A stretch of 22,752 nt of DNA from IMG/VR virus record IMGVR_UViG_3300033182_000555, positions 1 through 22,752 of that record; one strand, given 5' to 3'. The position numbers were made by a program, and so were the translations under genes. The stretch's first letter is position 1. Each line of letters begins with the position of its first letter. Shown here in pieces: positions 1 to 7,967 of the stretch. The notes below the pieces were generated by a model, which ran no database searches, was not told the DNA's origin, and worked only from the letters and a program-made list of their open reading frames with translations. This stretch comes from a virus.

Positions 1-722
1 AATATATATCTTGCAATTAACGCATGTCCTTCCTTATTTGGATGAACATCAGTTTCTGATTCTACATTATTATTTGCTATTTTATTAAATGGTAAATCTA
101 AATAATTACTTGTGTCTATTTCGTTTACTAACATCGTTAAAAAGTCTAAATTTACCGATTCGTCTGCAAAACTGTTTCTTTTAATTAATTCATCATTATC
201 ACGATACTTTAAAATGTGCCATGGCGCACAATTATCTTCAAACATACACCCGTAAAGCACTTTAGTAAACTTTCTTTTTTTCAAAAACTCCTGCAGTGTT
301 AGAGTATAATGAATTTGCTTCATTAATATATCCTCTTCACTAAAAATATTATGTATATGAAACATGGACGGATCTTTTGCTTTTATAAAATTAATAGTGT
401 CATCATCTAAGTTTTGCATTCTGTCGTCGAGCACACTTCGATGTGGCTGTTGTTGCACATACCCTACATTAGGTAGAAACCATTCGAATCTAGTATAGTT
501 AGTCCACTGAATAACTATTACCCAATTCTCTGGATCATCTACGTTGCTAAGATACTCCATAGATCGTCTAATGGTGCGATAGTTACTAGAACCTCGCCAA
601 GCATCATTAACTACTAGTTCAAACTTATCTTCTAGTTGATGCGGCCAGGCAAAAGAACATTTATCATTATCAAAATCTTTGTGTCCGTGGGTAAAACTAC
701 AGCCATTAGTGTATAATTTCAT
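1..722 (-). CDS. SGNH/GDSL-type hydrolase-like protein (3'-partial, runs off left edge)
   Basis: I translated this from the ATG at 722-720. The frame stays open for 240 codons to the window edge. SGNH-family blocks are visible: GCSFT with the candidate nucleophile Ser9 (block I), Gly44 in RGSSNY (block II), Asn75 in QWTNYTR (block III) and Asp225-x-His227 in DVHPNKEGH (block V). The family comprises esterases, lipases and carbohydrate deacetylases, so an acyl or acetyl hydrolase acting on a host or virion glycan is plausible; the substrate is unknown. There is no signal peptide. The start lies 5 nt downstream of a GATAAATA late-promoter octamer (728-735) and no Shine-Dalgarno (SD) sequence is present. 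It diverges from the gp14 gene. The family call rests on motifs only. Confidence 0.75.
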   Translation of the reverse strand, partial: MKLYTNGCSFTHGHKDFDNDKCSFAWPHQLEDKFELVVNDAWRGSSNYRTIRRSMEYLSNVDDPENWVIVIQWTNYTRFEWFLPNVGYVQQQPHRSVLDDRMQNLDDDTINFIKAKDPSMFHIHNIFSEEDILMKQIHYTLTLQEFLKKRKFTKVLYGCMFEDNCAPWHILKYRDNDELIKRNSFADESVNLDFLTMLVNEIDTSNYLDLPFNKIANNNVESETDVHPNKEGHALIARYI

Positions 723-727
723 GTAAA

Positions 728-735
728 TATTTATC
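728..735 (-). promoter_or_regulatory. T4-type late promoter octamer GATAAATA
   Basis: GATAAATA on the minus strand is followed by 5 nt (TTTAC) and the ATG of the SGNH-like gene. T4 late promoters use TATAAATA at about -13 to -6, so the predicted first transcribed base is the A of ATG. Confidence 0.6.
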
Positions 736-782
736 GGACATTTTTGCACAACTATTTTTAATTTGAATATGAAGAAAGAAGT

Positions 783-790
783 GATAAATA
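783..790 (+). promoter_or_regulatory. T4-type late promoter octamer GATAAATA
   Basis: GATAAATA on the plus strand lies 7 nt before the ATG of the gp14 gene. It forms a divergent pair with 728-735 in a 75-nt intergenic region. It probably drives the gp14-gp15-Nudix operon. Confidence 0.6.
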
Positions 791-797
791 GTACATT

Positions 798-1856
798 ATG
801 CCAAAGTTAAGTTTATGGAACCCAGTTAAAACGAATGATTTCAACTTTATCGATAGAATAGTTGGGGAGCACATCTACGCAGGTGGAACCGGCGTACATG
901 TACACAAATACATAGGTATACAGGACACAGAAGCAACCGGGGATCCTACAAGACCGGGCGGTCCAGGCGGTGGAGAAACATACATACAAGATGTGCTGTT
1001 TTTAGAAAACAGAGACCGCAAATACGACACAAACATATACGAATTACGTGGGCAATATAATTTAGGCGATAATGATTCGTTTGACTTAACACAATTCGGT
1101 ATGTTTTTAGCCAACGATACTCTTTTCATGAACTTTCATATCGAAAGTATGGTCGAAGCAATAGGACGTAAACTTATGCCGGGTGATGTTTTAGAACTGC
1201 CCCACTTACGTGATGATTTATTATTGAACAGTGATGAAGCAATAAACAGATTTTATGTGGTTACAGATGGTAGCAGACCAGCAGAAGGTTATGACCCTCG
1301 TTGGTGGCCTCATTTGTGGCGTGTCAAGTTAGGCCCAATAACAGATTCTCAAGAATACAGAGATATACTTGGCACTGGTGAAGAAGAGGGAGATCTGCGT
1401 AATCTTATTAGCACTTATGCTGATGAAATTATAATTAACGATAAATTATTAGAACAGGCAGAAAACGATGTTCCTTTTGATTCACAGACTAGAGCAAAAG
1501 CACATTTATATGTCGACGAAAATGCTAAAGGTAAGGCTGGGATAGGATTTGGAGGAGGAGATGGTCTTCCACCTAACGGAGTCAGCATCGTAGGTAGTGG
1601 CGAAACTTTTCCTATAAGTGGTGTTAACAACGGAGATTACTTTTTGCGTACAGATTTTTCACCAAACAGACTTTTTCAAAAGAGTGGAAACCGTTGGTTA
1701 AAAGTTGAAGACGATTCTAGAGGAACATGGGCCGCGGCGAACAGAATACTAACAGGCTTTATTAATAACGATAATCTTGTTTCCCTAGAAGACGGCGAAA
1801 CAATTAATGAAAAAACAAATTTAAGCAAGGTTGTAAAACCTAGGACAGATAACTAA
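798..1856 (+). CDS. 14: Neck protein, T4 gp14 family
   Basis: This 352-aa protein resembles the gp14-type neck proteins of marine T4-like phages. The recognisable core (about residues 80-195) includes ELRGQYNLGDND, FGMFLANDTLFMNFH, GRKLMPGDVLELPHLRD, RFYVVTDG, WWPHLWRVK and DSQEYRDILG. A later segment, about residues 275-305, has YFLRTDFSPNRLFQKSGNRW. In T4, gp14 helps form the neck that closes the filled head and joins it to the tail. It is longer than T4 gp14 (about 256 aa), with a Gly-rich insertion near residues 50-60 (GDPTRPGGPGGGE). It lies just before the gp15-like gene, which starts inside its stop codon (TAATG), the T4 gene order. It is probably expressed late. Assignment is from remembered family sequence, not a search. 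Confidence 0.85.
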   Translation: MPKLSLWNPVKTNDFNFIDRIVGEHIYAGGTGVHVHKYIGIQDTEATGDPTRPGGPGGGETYIQDVLFLENRDRKYDTNIYELRGQYNLGDNDSFDLTQFGMFLANDTLFMNFHIESMVEAIGRKLMPGDVLELPHLRDDLLLNSDEAINRFYVVTDGSRPAEGYDPRWWPHLWRVKLGPITDSQEYRDILGTGEEEGDLRNLISTYADEIIINDKLLEQAENDVPFDSQTRAKAHLYVDENAKGKAGIGFGGGDGLPPNGVSIVGSGETFPISGVNNGDYFLRTDFSPNRLFQKSGNRWLKVEDDSRGTWAAANRILTGFINNDNLVSLEDGETINEKTNLSKVVKPRTDN

Positions 1857-3205
1857 TGGCAGGTAAAAATTTAGATTATTGGTATGACGAGCAAATTAAA
1901 AGATATTTGCTACAAATCATTCGAGTCTTTTCGCATTTTAAAGTTAAAGAAAATACTAAGAATGGTGTTAAACTTAATCGTGTGCCTGCACGTTATGGTG
2001 ATATCAGCAGAATGGTTGCAAGCATTTTAAGAGGTAATAGCGAAAATGTTATCAATAGTGCGCCATTTATCAGTGTAACAATAGGCAGTGTGCAAGTAGC
2101 AAGAGACAGAACACATGAACCTTATCTAGTAGATACTAGTCAAGTTGCTGAAAGAGAGTGGGACCGAGAAGCAAAAACATACACCAGCAATCAAGGAAAT
2201 TTGTATACTACACAGAGATATATGCCAGTTCCGTATAATATGACTATAAGTGTTGATATATGGACTACAAATACTGATACTAAATTGCAAATTTTAGAAC
2301 AAATATTTGTTTTGTTTAATCCTAGTCTACAACTACAACAAAATGATAATCCTCTAGATTGGACTAGTGTGTTTGAGCTTGAACTTACTGATATTCAATG
2401 GAGCAGTAGAAGTATTCCTGCTGGTGTAGATGAATCATTAGATATTGCCAACTTGCAGTTTGCTGTTCCTATTTGGATAAGTCCTCCAGCCAAAGTTAAA
2501 AAACAAAGTATTATACAAACAATCATTGCTGACGTACATGCTGTTAAATCGTTAGACGGTTTAAATTTTGACAGTGCATACTATGATTTCTTTGGCGACA
2601 TAGAAGATACTGCAGAAATAGTTGTTACTCCTAATGATTATCATTTACAAATAGACGGCGCAAATGCAGTACTGTTAGATAATGCCGATAGAGGACAAAA
2701 TTGGAGTGATCTTATAGAAATGCAGGGATCGCTATCAGAAACTAGCAAACTTAAATTAAATATATCATCTGACAGCGATTCAGAATTAAATTTAATTACT
2801 GGTAGAGTAACAGTAAATCCTATAGATCCTACTAAACTAATTTTTAATTTAGACACAGATACACTTCCGTCTAATACATTAGACGACATAATTAAAATAA
2901 TCGATCCTAGAGCAAACCATCCAGGTGATGGAACTTTAGATAATGCAGATATCGGCCAACGATATTTAATTACCGAAACCCTTGATGCAGATGCATGGCC
3001 CAATTGGGGTATTGATGCAGGCGAAAGCGATATAATAGAATACAACGGAACCAATTGGACTGTAGCATTTGATGCTAGTGCTATAAGTACTAATCAGTAT
3101 GTAACAAATTCATACACTAACAAACAATACAAATGGGACGGTTCCAGTTGGATTAGTAGCCACGAAGGTGTATATCGTCCAGGGTTTTGGAGAATTTCTT
3201 TTTAA
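1856..3205 (+). CDS. 15: Tail completion / sheath-stabilising protein, T4 gp15 family
   Basis: This 449-aa protein has a gp15-like N-terminal half. YWYDEQIKRYLLQIIRVFSHF corresponds to the T4 gp15 opening (a YNSSFRRY-like helix), then LNRVPARYGD, ISVTIGSVQVARDRT, PVPYNMTISVDIWT, ILEQIFVLFNPSLQLQ, and the insertion-domain end LQFAVPIWISPPAKVKK. T4 gp15 forms the terminator hexamer at the top of the tail tube and sheath and contacts the neck. The protein is much longer than T4 gp15 (272 aa). The extra C-terminal part, about residues 230-449, is acidic, with a WDGSSW-like beta segment near the end. The ATG overlaps the gp14 stop (TAATG), and the Nudix ATG overlaps its own stop in the same way, so all three are probably translationally coupled. 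Confidence 0.85.
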   Translation: MAGKNLDYWYDEQIKRYLLQIIRVFSHFKVKENTKNGVKLNRVPARYGDISRMVASILRGNSENVINSAPFISVTIGSVQVARDRTHEPYLVDTSQVAEREWDREAKTYTSNQGNLYTTQRYMPVPYNMTISVDIWTTNTDTKLQILEQIFVLFNPSLQLQQNDNPLDWTSVFELELTDIQWSSRSIPAGVDESLDIANLQFAVPIWISPPAKVKKQSIIQTIIADVHAVKSLDGLNFDSAYYDFFGDIEDTAEIVVTPNDYHLQIDGANAVLLDNADRGQNWSDLIEMQGSLSETSKLKLNISSDSDSELNLITGRVTVNPIDPTKLIFNLDTDTLPSNTLDDIIKIIDPRANHPGDGTLDNADIGQRYLITETLDADAWPNWGIDAGESDIIEYNGTNWTVAFDASAISTNQYVTNSYTNKQYKWDGSSWISSHEGVYRPGFWRISF

Positions 3206-3636
3206 TGACGGTAACAGCGGCGGGCGTAGTATTTTTAGCCAAGGACACCGGAAGGTGTATGTTACAACTACGTGACTCAGATAAAAAGTTTAATCATACT
3301 TGGGGATTTTGGGGTGGCCTTATTGATAAAGGCGAAACACCATATGAATGTATTGTCAGAGAATTAGACGAAGAAATAGGATTAGTGCCTGAATTACAAA
3401 AATTAAATCCAATAGACGTTTATCAAAGTAAAGATAAAAATTTTTACTACTACAGTTTTGTATATGTAGTTGAGGAAGAATTTATGCCTCCTAAGTTAAA
3501 CGGAGAAAGTGCAGGATATGCATGGGTTAATATCGGGCAATGGCCTAAACCTCTTCATAATGGTGCTCACATAACACTAAACAAAAACGGCGGCACCGAA
3601 AAACTGCACACTATACTAAGCATTCATAACGAATAA
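3205..3636 (+). CDS. Nudix hydrolase (MutT-like)
   Basis: A 143-aa protein if it starts at the ATG overlapping the gp15 stop (TAATG); an in-frame TTG at 3187 is also possible but less likely. The complete Nudix box GX5EX7REUXEEXGU is present: Gly38, Glu44, then R52-E53-L-D-E56-E57-I-G59-L. The acidic residues bind Mg2+ and catalyse hydrolysis of a nucleoside diphosphate linked to another group. The substrate cannot be read from sequence; oxidised dNTPs, ADP-ribose, capped RNA and nucleotide-sugars are all within the family. Size is typical for a single-domain Nudix enzyme. It sits at the end of a structural operon, so it should be expressed late. Its stop codon lies inside the next promoter motif. 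Confidence 0.9.
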   Translation: MTVTAAGVVFLAKDTGRCMLQLRDSDKKFNHTWGFWGGLIDKGETPYECIVRELDEEIGLVPELQKLNPIDVYQSKDKNFYYYSFVYVVEEEFMPPKLNGESAGYAWVNIGQWPKPLHNGAHITLNKNGGTEKLHTILSIHNE

Positions 3637-3639
3637 ATA
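3632..3639 (+). promoter_or_regulatory. T4-type late promoter octamer AATAAATA
   Basis: AATAAATA overlaps the Nudix stop codon and is followed by 5 nt (ATAGT) and the ATG at 3645. No SD sequence precedes that gene. Confidence 0.55.
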
Positions 3640-3644
3640 ATAGT

Positions 3645-4280
3645 ATGAGCAACGGAGAAATAATAGATTTCAACGTCTTGCGAATACAGAACGAGCTCGA
3701 TAAGTATCAGCGAACAAAAACTATCCCACACACAATTTTAGAAGGCGTTTACGATATAGAAGAAATTAAATCAATCTATATTAGTAAACTTCCTCCTAAA
3801 TATAAAAAAATTGCAAACAAATTAATAGAAGATTACTATAGCCAAATACAAACAAACATAGAAAAACTTAAAGTTACATTGCGAAATGAATACTTTAAGA
3901 CAATGTCTTCTTTGGCTACTGAAAAAGATAGTTTTAAATTTGCTAACTTACAGACAAAATACAGAAATAATATAAACCCTGTAAGAGCACTGTATTATGA
4001 GACTAGAGAAATCATGCGATCTTACAATCCAACCAATGAACATCATGTTTGGTTGAAAAGTCTTGTGACTGACACATCTTACAATAATATTATTTTAGAT
4101 GCTCTTGCTAAAGATATTGCTAAACTAGAACGTATTGTAAAAAGATATTATTACCCTATTGTTCACAACACAAAAAATATTCCGTTAGAACTAGTTCATG
4201 CTAAGACCACTATAAAAGATTTTAGATTTTATTACGATACATTTAAGAATGTTAAACAATGGGATTATTACGAAGAATAA
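3645..4280 (+). CDS. Unknown 211-aa phage protein
   Basis: I do not recognise this protein. It is Lys-, Tyr- and Ile-rich, looks almost wholly alpha-helical, and has no signal peptide or membrane segment. Features include LPPKYKKIANKLIEDYYSQI (about 49-68) and a Tyr-rich C-terminus ending KQWDYYEE. The ATG follows an AATAAATA octamer by 5 nt, with no SD. It is the last plus-strand gene and overlaps the convergent oxygenase gene tail-to-tail by 13 bp (4268-4280), with no terminator visible between them. A structural or assembly role is possible from position alone, without other support. Confidence 0.7.
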   Translation: MSNGEIIDFNVLRIQNELDKYQRTKTIPHTILEGVYDIEEIKSIYISKLPPKYKKIANKLIEDYYSQIQTNIEKLKVTLRNEYFKTMSSLATEKDSFKFANLQTKYRNNINPVRALYYETREIMRSYNPTNEHHVWLKSLVTDTSYNNIILDALAKDIAKLERIVKRYYYPIVHNTKNIPLELVHAKTTIKDFRFYYDTFKNVKQWDYYEE

Positions 4281-4822
4281 TCGTCTGTTGCAAAGAAAAA
4301 ATTAATAGTGATTCTATGCTTTGATTTTGACTTTTCTCCTGCACTGTGAAAAGACATCGGTGATACAGGAAATAGTAATAATTGTCCTGGGTTGCCTCCA
4401 TATTCAACACCTTCAGCATTTTCATCTACATGCAAATGTGTGCCGAATATTTTTTCATTATCAGCATATAATATTCCTCTAACAGGAATAGCAAATTTCC
4501 CATCATAGTTATAATCATTGTGGCAAACTAATTCAGAGTTTAGATCGAACATATTTGTAGATAATCTCAATTGAGTACATTTAGTTCCCCACAAAGTGTT
4601 TATTTTATCTAATAAAATTTTATCATAAACTGATATAATCTCTTGTGCAGGATGAAAATTTACACTATTAAATTCTTTAAATTTTTGTTTAATTTGTATA
4701 GAACCTACATAACTGTCGTATACTTCTTTTATAAAATAGGGGTCTACGAAGTCGTCTATGAGAATATGTTCCCATGGATCATAACTTATATTTTCTTTTT
4801 TAATTTCGTTATATTTAATCAT
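4268..4822 (-). CDS. 2OG-Fe(II) oxygenase (prolyl-4-hydroxylase-like)
   Basis: This 184-aa protein carries the non-haem iron facial triad: His101-x-Asp103 (HND in LVCHNDYNYDGK) and distal His159 (SFHSAG). Arg170 in HRITINFFF suits 2-oxoglutarate binding. Surrounding strands (GILYAD, THLHVDE, GQLLLFP) fit the double-stranded beta-helix fold. Such enzymes couple 2-oxoglutarate and O2 to hydroxylation of a protein or small molecule, and related genes are common in marine T4-like phages. The target is unknown. The gene starts one base after the stop of the upstream cyclase gene (TAA-T-ATG), so the two are probably co-transcribed and translationally coupled. Confidence 0.85.
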   Translation of the reverse strand: MIKYNEIKKENISYDPWEHILIDDFVDPYFIKEVYDSYVGSIQIKQKFKEFNSVNFHPAQEIISVYDKILLDKINTLWGTKCTQLRLSTNMFDLNSELVCHNDYNYDGKFAIPVRGILYADNEKIFGTHLHVDENAEGVEYGGNPGQLLLFPVSPMSFHSAGEKSKSKHRITINFFFATDDYSS

Positions 4823-4823
4823 A

Positions 4824-6896
4824 TTATTTACTTGTTGCTATAAATACGCCATTCCAGTCTGCAGGCAAATCCTGTGTCTTCTGGAACTCGCAACGCTCAA
4901 TCCACATGTCATAATACGCATCCATTTTACCATCAAACTCGCCTTTGAGCTGTTTGCAAAAATGTATTGCCGTATCAAAACTTTGATTACGATAGCACTC
5001 GTGCATTTTATCGTGCTGTGGTTGTATAGCGGGCCAATTGGTGGTTTCCCAAGCATAGTCCCATGTGCTTAACACTGTGTAAATAGTGATGCCCACACTC
5101 TTGCCTTTTACTGCCAAATCATCCACTTTGAGATAAAAGAACTCGTCATAAGTTTCGTTGTAGGTATTTTCGCCTACTAAAAGTAAACAACCGTATTCTT
5201 TACACTTAGATTCAATTCGTGCGGCTGTGCTAACAGCGTCTCCCAAAACGTCATAGGAGTGTCTCGATGTAGAACCCATTTCCCCAAGATAGCCCAAGCC
5301 AGTATTAATGCCAGCCCCCATACCAATGGGTGGTCTGCCTTCCGCAGTAATTTTTTCATTGAAATCCTCCACTGCTGTTAACATATTTAATCCGGTCATA
5401 ACTGCTGAGTGTGCATGACGTGGGTCGTCATTGGGTGCATTGTGTACATGCATGCTGGCATCGCCTATGTATTTGATAATCATACCGTCTGCATCAAGCA
5501 CAGGTTTTGTAATAGCATCCATGTAACCGTTCATCAACTTCGTGAGTCCTTGTACATCATCACCAAAACTTTCGCCCAGTGGTGTAAAGCCACGTAGGTC
5601 TGAAAAACAAATACTGATTTCTCGCTTCATGCCTTCCTTGATCAGTGCAGGGTTTTGTTGAAGCATACGCACAACTGTAGGTGAGCAGTACCCTGCAAAC
5701 TGCTTTTCAATTTCCTGTTTAAGTTTGAACTGTATCCAAAAGTTATTAAAAGAACTTTGTGTGAATATCAAAAACGCACTTAGTGCAGGAAATGTAGCAT
5801 CAAATAAAAGAAGGTTAGCGGTATAAGAATGTACAGTATAATGCACAATAGACCCTATAATGCACACTGTAGTAAACAATCCTGCCCATATAGGTAACTT
5901 GTATATTGCTAATGCTATTAAAATCATAGCACACAGGGCGCCTAAGAGCTCGTATAACGCACTTAATTCATTTCGCTGTATGTTTGATCCATCTATAAAA
6001 TTTTGTAGCATGTGTGCTTGTATATGCTGTGGTAGAATGTTGCCTCTCGGTGTGGGTACCGGATTGGCAACACCTTCTGCACTTACACCCACAATAACAA
6101 ACTTTCCGCCCAAGTCAGGCAGTTCACTCGCATCTACATATTCGTATTCTTCAAATGTATTGTTGAAACGAATATAGGCTGTTCCATCAGGCTGTGTAAC
6201 TATAGGTTCGAAAGGAGGCACAGCAAATTCTTGTACACCTATTTCACTTGTCTTTAACATATAACTTGGCTTTTGCGTATATGTACGCAACATCTCAATA
6301 GCAAACGAAGGATATATTTTACCTTCTACATTTATTGCTAATGGATATGTTCTGGTTTGATTATCTGGTTGTGGTGCTGATGCTATAACACCAATGCCTT
6401 CAGCCGACTTTTCGAGTTCTGAAATATTTACGACGAGATTTGGCCAACTTAGCAAGAAGTCTGTCGGGCTCGAAGGTCCTATCGTTGCCGTTCCAATGTG
6501 AGGGCCTGAACTCCTCACTCCTCTGGCGGAGGGTGTCTGGCTTAAAACGACTCCGTTCTCGTTTATCCAACTCGATAAAATCGGATCGCCTCCAAACCTG
6601 TCCGGTTCCGGAAACATAAAATTCAGCCCTATAATGCCCCCATTCTGTGTTCTCAAATCGCTTATCAGTTGAGCAAAGTTCTGTCTCGGCCATGGCCATT
6701 GCCCCCATGTTTGTAAACTGCGTTCGCCAATGTTTATTACCACAACTTCGTTGCTTTTTTTAACTTCGTCTAATTGTTGTAAGTAATCAAATGTCTGTGA
6801 TCTCAGACTTTGAAGTGGTATAGGATCAGCAACTCTCAGAGCCGCAAGTAACACAATAGTGATGGCAACGGCCCATCCGCTGTATAACCATTTCAT
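4824..6896 (-). CDS. CHASE2-domain class III adenylate cyclase, membrane-bound
   Basis: 690 aa. Order: an N-terminal membrane segment (about 8-24), a CHASE2-type extracytoplasmic sensor (about 25-310; LRSQTFDYLQQL, VVVINIGERSL, WPWPR, GGKFVIVGVSAEG), membrane segments within about 313-380, a short helical linker, then a class III cyclase domain (about 425-610). Catalytic features: metal Asp433 (FSDLRGFT) and Asp479 (KYIGDA), adenine-selecting Lys475 and Asp549 (SYDVLGD), transition-state Arg560 and phosphate Lys598 (VKGKS). The usual transition-state Asn is Ser556 (GDAVSTAARIES). The expected reaction is ATP to cAMP at the inner membrane, gated by an external signal. A C-terminal tail of about 80 aa is unassigned. 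AATAAATA lies 5 nt before the ATG. Phage-borne copies are unusual; it was probably acquired from a bacterium. Activity is unproven because of Ser556. Confidence 0.9.
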   Translation of the reverse strand: MKWLYSGWAVAITIVLLAALRVADPIPLQSLRSQTFDYLQQLDEVKKSNEVVVINIGERSLQTWGQWPWPRQNFAQLISDLRTQNGGIIGLNFMFPEPDRFGGDPILSSWINENGVVLSQTPSARGVRSSGPHIGTATIGPSSPTDFLLSWPNLVVNISELEKSAEGIGVIASAPQPDNQTRTYPLAINVEGKIYPSFAIEMLRTYTQKPSYMLKTSEIGVQEFAVPPFEPIVTQPDGTAYIRFNNTFEEYEYVDASELPDLGGKFVIVGVSAEGVANPVPTPRGNILPQHIQAHMLQNFIDGSNIQRNELSALYELLGALCAMILIALAIYKLPIWAGLFTTVCIIGSIVHYTVHSYTANLLLFDATFPALSAFLIFTQSSFNNFWIQFKLKQEIEKQFAGYCSPTVVRMLQQNPALIKEGMKREISICFSDLRGFTPLGESFGDDVQGLTKLMNGYMDAITKPVLDADGMIIKYIGDASMHVHNAPNDDPRHAHSAVMTGLNMLTAVEDFNEKITAEGRPPIGMGAGINTGLGYLGEMGSTSRHSYDVLGDAVSTAARIESKCKEYGCLLLVGENTYNETYDEFFYLKVDDLAVKGKSVGITIYTVLSTWDYAWETTNWPAIQPQHDKMHECYRNQSFDTAIHFCKQLKGEFDGKMDAYYDMWIERCEFQKTQDLPADWNGVFIATSK

Positions 6897-6901
6897 ATTA
6901 A

Positions 6902-6909
6902 TATTTATT
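6902..6909 (-). promoter_or_regulatory. T4-type late promoter octamer AATAAATA
   Basis: AATAAATA overlaps the stop codon of the upstream 353-aa-frame gene. It is followed by 5 nt (TTAAT) and the cyclase ATG at 6896. There is no SD. Confidence 0.55.
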
Positions 6910-7954
6910 AGATTTTTGCTTTAGACATGCTTAACTGACAGAATACCTCTGACGGTCTAGCAGTGCTAGGAACAACACTGATACTAAACGACCCGTAATG
7001 GCCTTGTTGCTTGAGGGTTACAAAATCATCACCGGATACACACATGCCGGCTTTTAGATTAGGGAAGTTAATGCTTAACAATCCATCCCAACCATATTCT
7101 TTTTTGTATAAGTTAAAGTTGGCTTTACCGTATAACAACTCTGCTTGTTGCGGATCATCTTGCATAAATGCTTCAACAAATGGTGCTGGTTCTGAAAACA
7201 AATTACCGTACCATTCAGTTAATAATTTTTGTCTTTGCTGTTTCTTTTCAGGGTCACTGAGAGGTAAATCATTGGCTATGTATCTAACAAAGTTTCCTAT
7301 ACCTAATCCTTTGCTAGTTTTTAAATGTTCTTCTATACTAGGTAATTGTGACCAATATTTTGCGGCTACTTTATTACTAGGTCCGCCTTCGCCTAATCTA
7401 CCACCACCTGATGTTGTTTCTGCTTTTACTTCTAATTTTCCAAAACCTTCTACATCTAAATCGCCCTCAGATGTTCTCAATTGAATTTTATTACTGAGCA
7501 TTGCAAGAGCATACTCACCGGGACCTTTTTGCTTTTTACCTGCGCCTAGTTCTGCCATTGCTTGGAACACTTTTGTTGCTGTTTCATCTCCGGCAAAAAA
7601 GTCTCGCACACTGCTTACACCAGGTTTAACCAAAGTCGCAACATCTACAACATTGCCTGATTCTAGTTTGGTTAAAAAGTCATTAATTTTTTTGTAATCA
7701 ACATCAACATTAAAAATTATTGTGGTAAGTTTTTGTAAAAGTGGTTTTAAATTAAAATTGTCGTCTGAAACAGGAACTGCAAATGCAGTAGCAATTTTGT
7801 TTGAAAGTCCTTCGTTATTAAGAATTACATAAATTCTATCTAACAATTTAGCATCTTCTTTGTTTTCTGCTCGTAAGCCACTAACAGCCGCAATAATTTC
7901 TTTTTTTGCTGTTGCCGGATCTGCATATTCTGGTAAAAATTCTTTAGCTCTCAT
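6908..7954 (-). CDS. Unknown protein with a PD-(D/E)XK-like nuclease motif
   Basis: I chose the ATG at 7954 (MRAKEFLPEY, 348 aa) because it lies 5 nt after a GATAAATA octamer; an in-frame TTG at 7969 would add five residues. The N-terminal half looks helical. The centre has GPGEYALAM with Glu147, then Asp165 in SEGDLDVEG and Glu175-x-Lys177 in KLEVKAETTSGGGR. An acidic helix residue, then Asp, about nine residues, then E-x-K is the signature order of PD-(D/E)XK nuclease folds. This could be a DNA-processing enzyme or a virion protein with that fold; I have no family name for it. No signal peptide or membrane segment is seen. Its stop overlaps the promoter of the cyclase gene. Confidence 0.7.
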   Translation of the reverse strand: MRAKEFLPEYADPATAKKEIIAAVSGLRAENKEDAKLLDRIYVILNNEGLSNKIATAFAVPVSDDNFNLKPLLQKLTTIIFNVDVDYKKINDFLTKLESGNVVDVATLVKPGVSSVRDFFAGDETATKVFQAMAELGAGKKQKGPGEYALAMLSNKIQLRTSEGDLDVEGFGKLEVKAETTSGGGRLGEGGPSNKVAAKYWSQLPSIEEHLKTSKGLGIGNFVRYIANDLPLSDPEKKQQRQKLLTEWYGNLFSEPAPFVEAFMQDDPQQAELLYGKANFNLYKKEYGWDGLLSINFPNLKAGMCVSGDDFVTLKQQGHYGSFSISVVPSTARPSEVFCQLSMSKAKI

Positions 7955-7959
7955 ACAAC

Positions 7960-7967
7960 TATTTATC
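7960..7967 (-). promoter_or_regulatory. T4-type late promoter octamer GATAAATA
   Basis: GATAAATA is followed by 5 nt (GTTGT) and the ATG at 7954. It overlaps the stop codon of the upstream secreted-peptide gene. Confidence 0.55.

Noticed and set aside
4268-4280. A terminator between the convergent genes
   Set aside because: The two genes overlap by 13 bp and no stem with a T-run is present there.
4839-4846. TATAAATA on the plus strand, a perfect T4 late consensus
   Set aside because: It lies antisense inside the end of the cyclase gene, and no plus-strand gene follows within a sensible distance.
6400-6708. 102-codon ORF on the minus strand inside the cyclase gene, and other long antisense frames in the fibres and FecR gene
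   Set aside because: These are alternative-frame shadows of well-supported genes; their composition mirrors the real frame and no start signals are seen.
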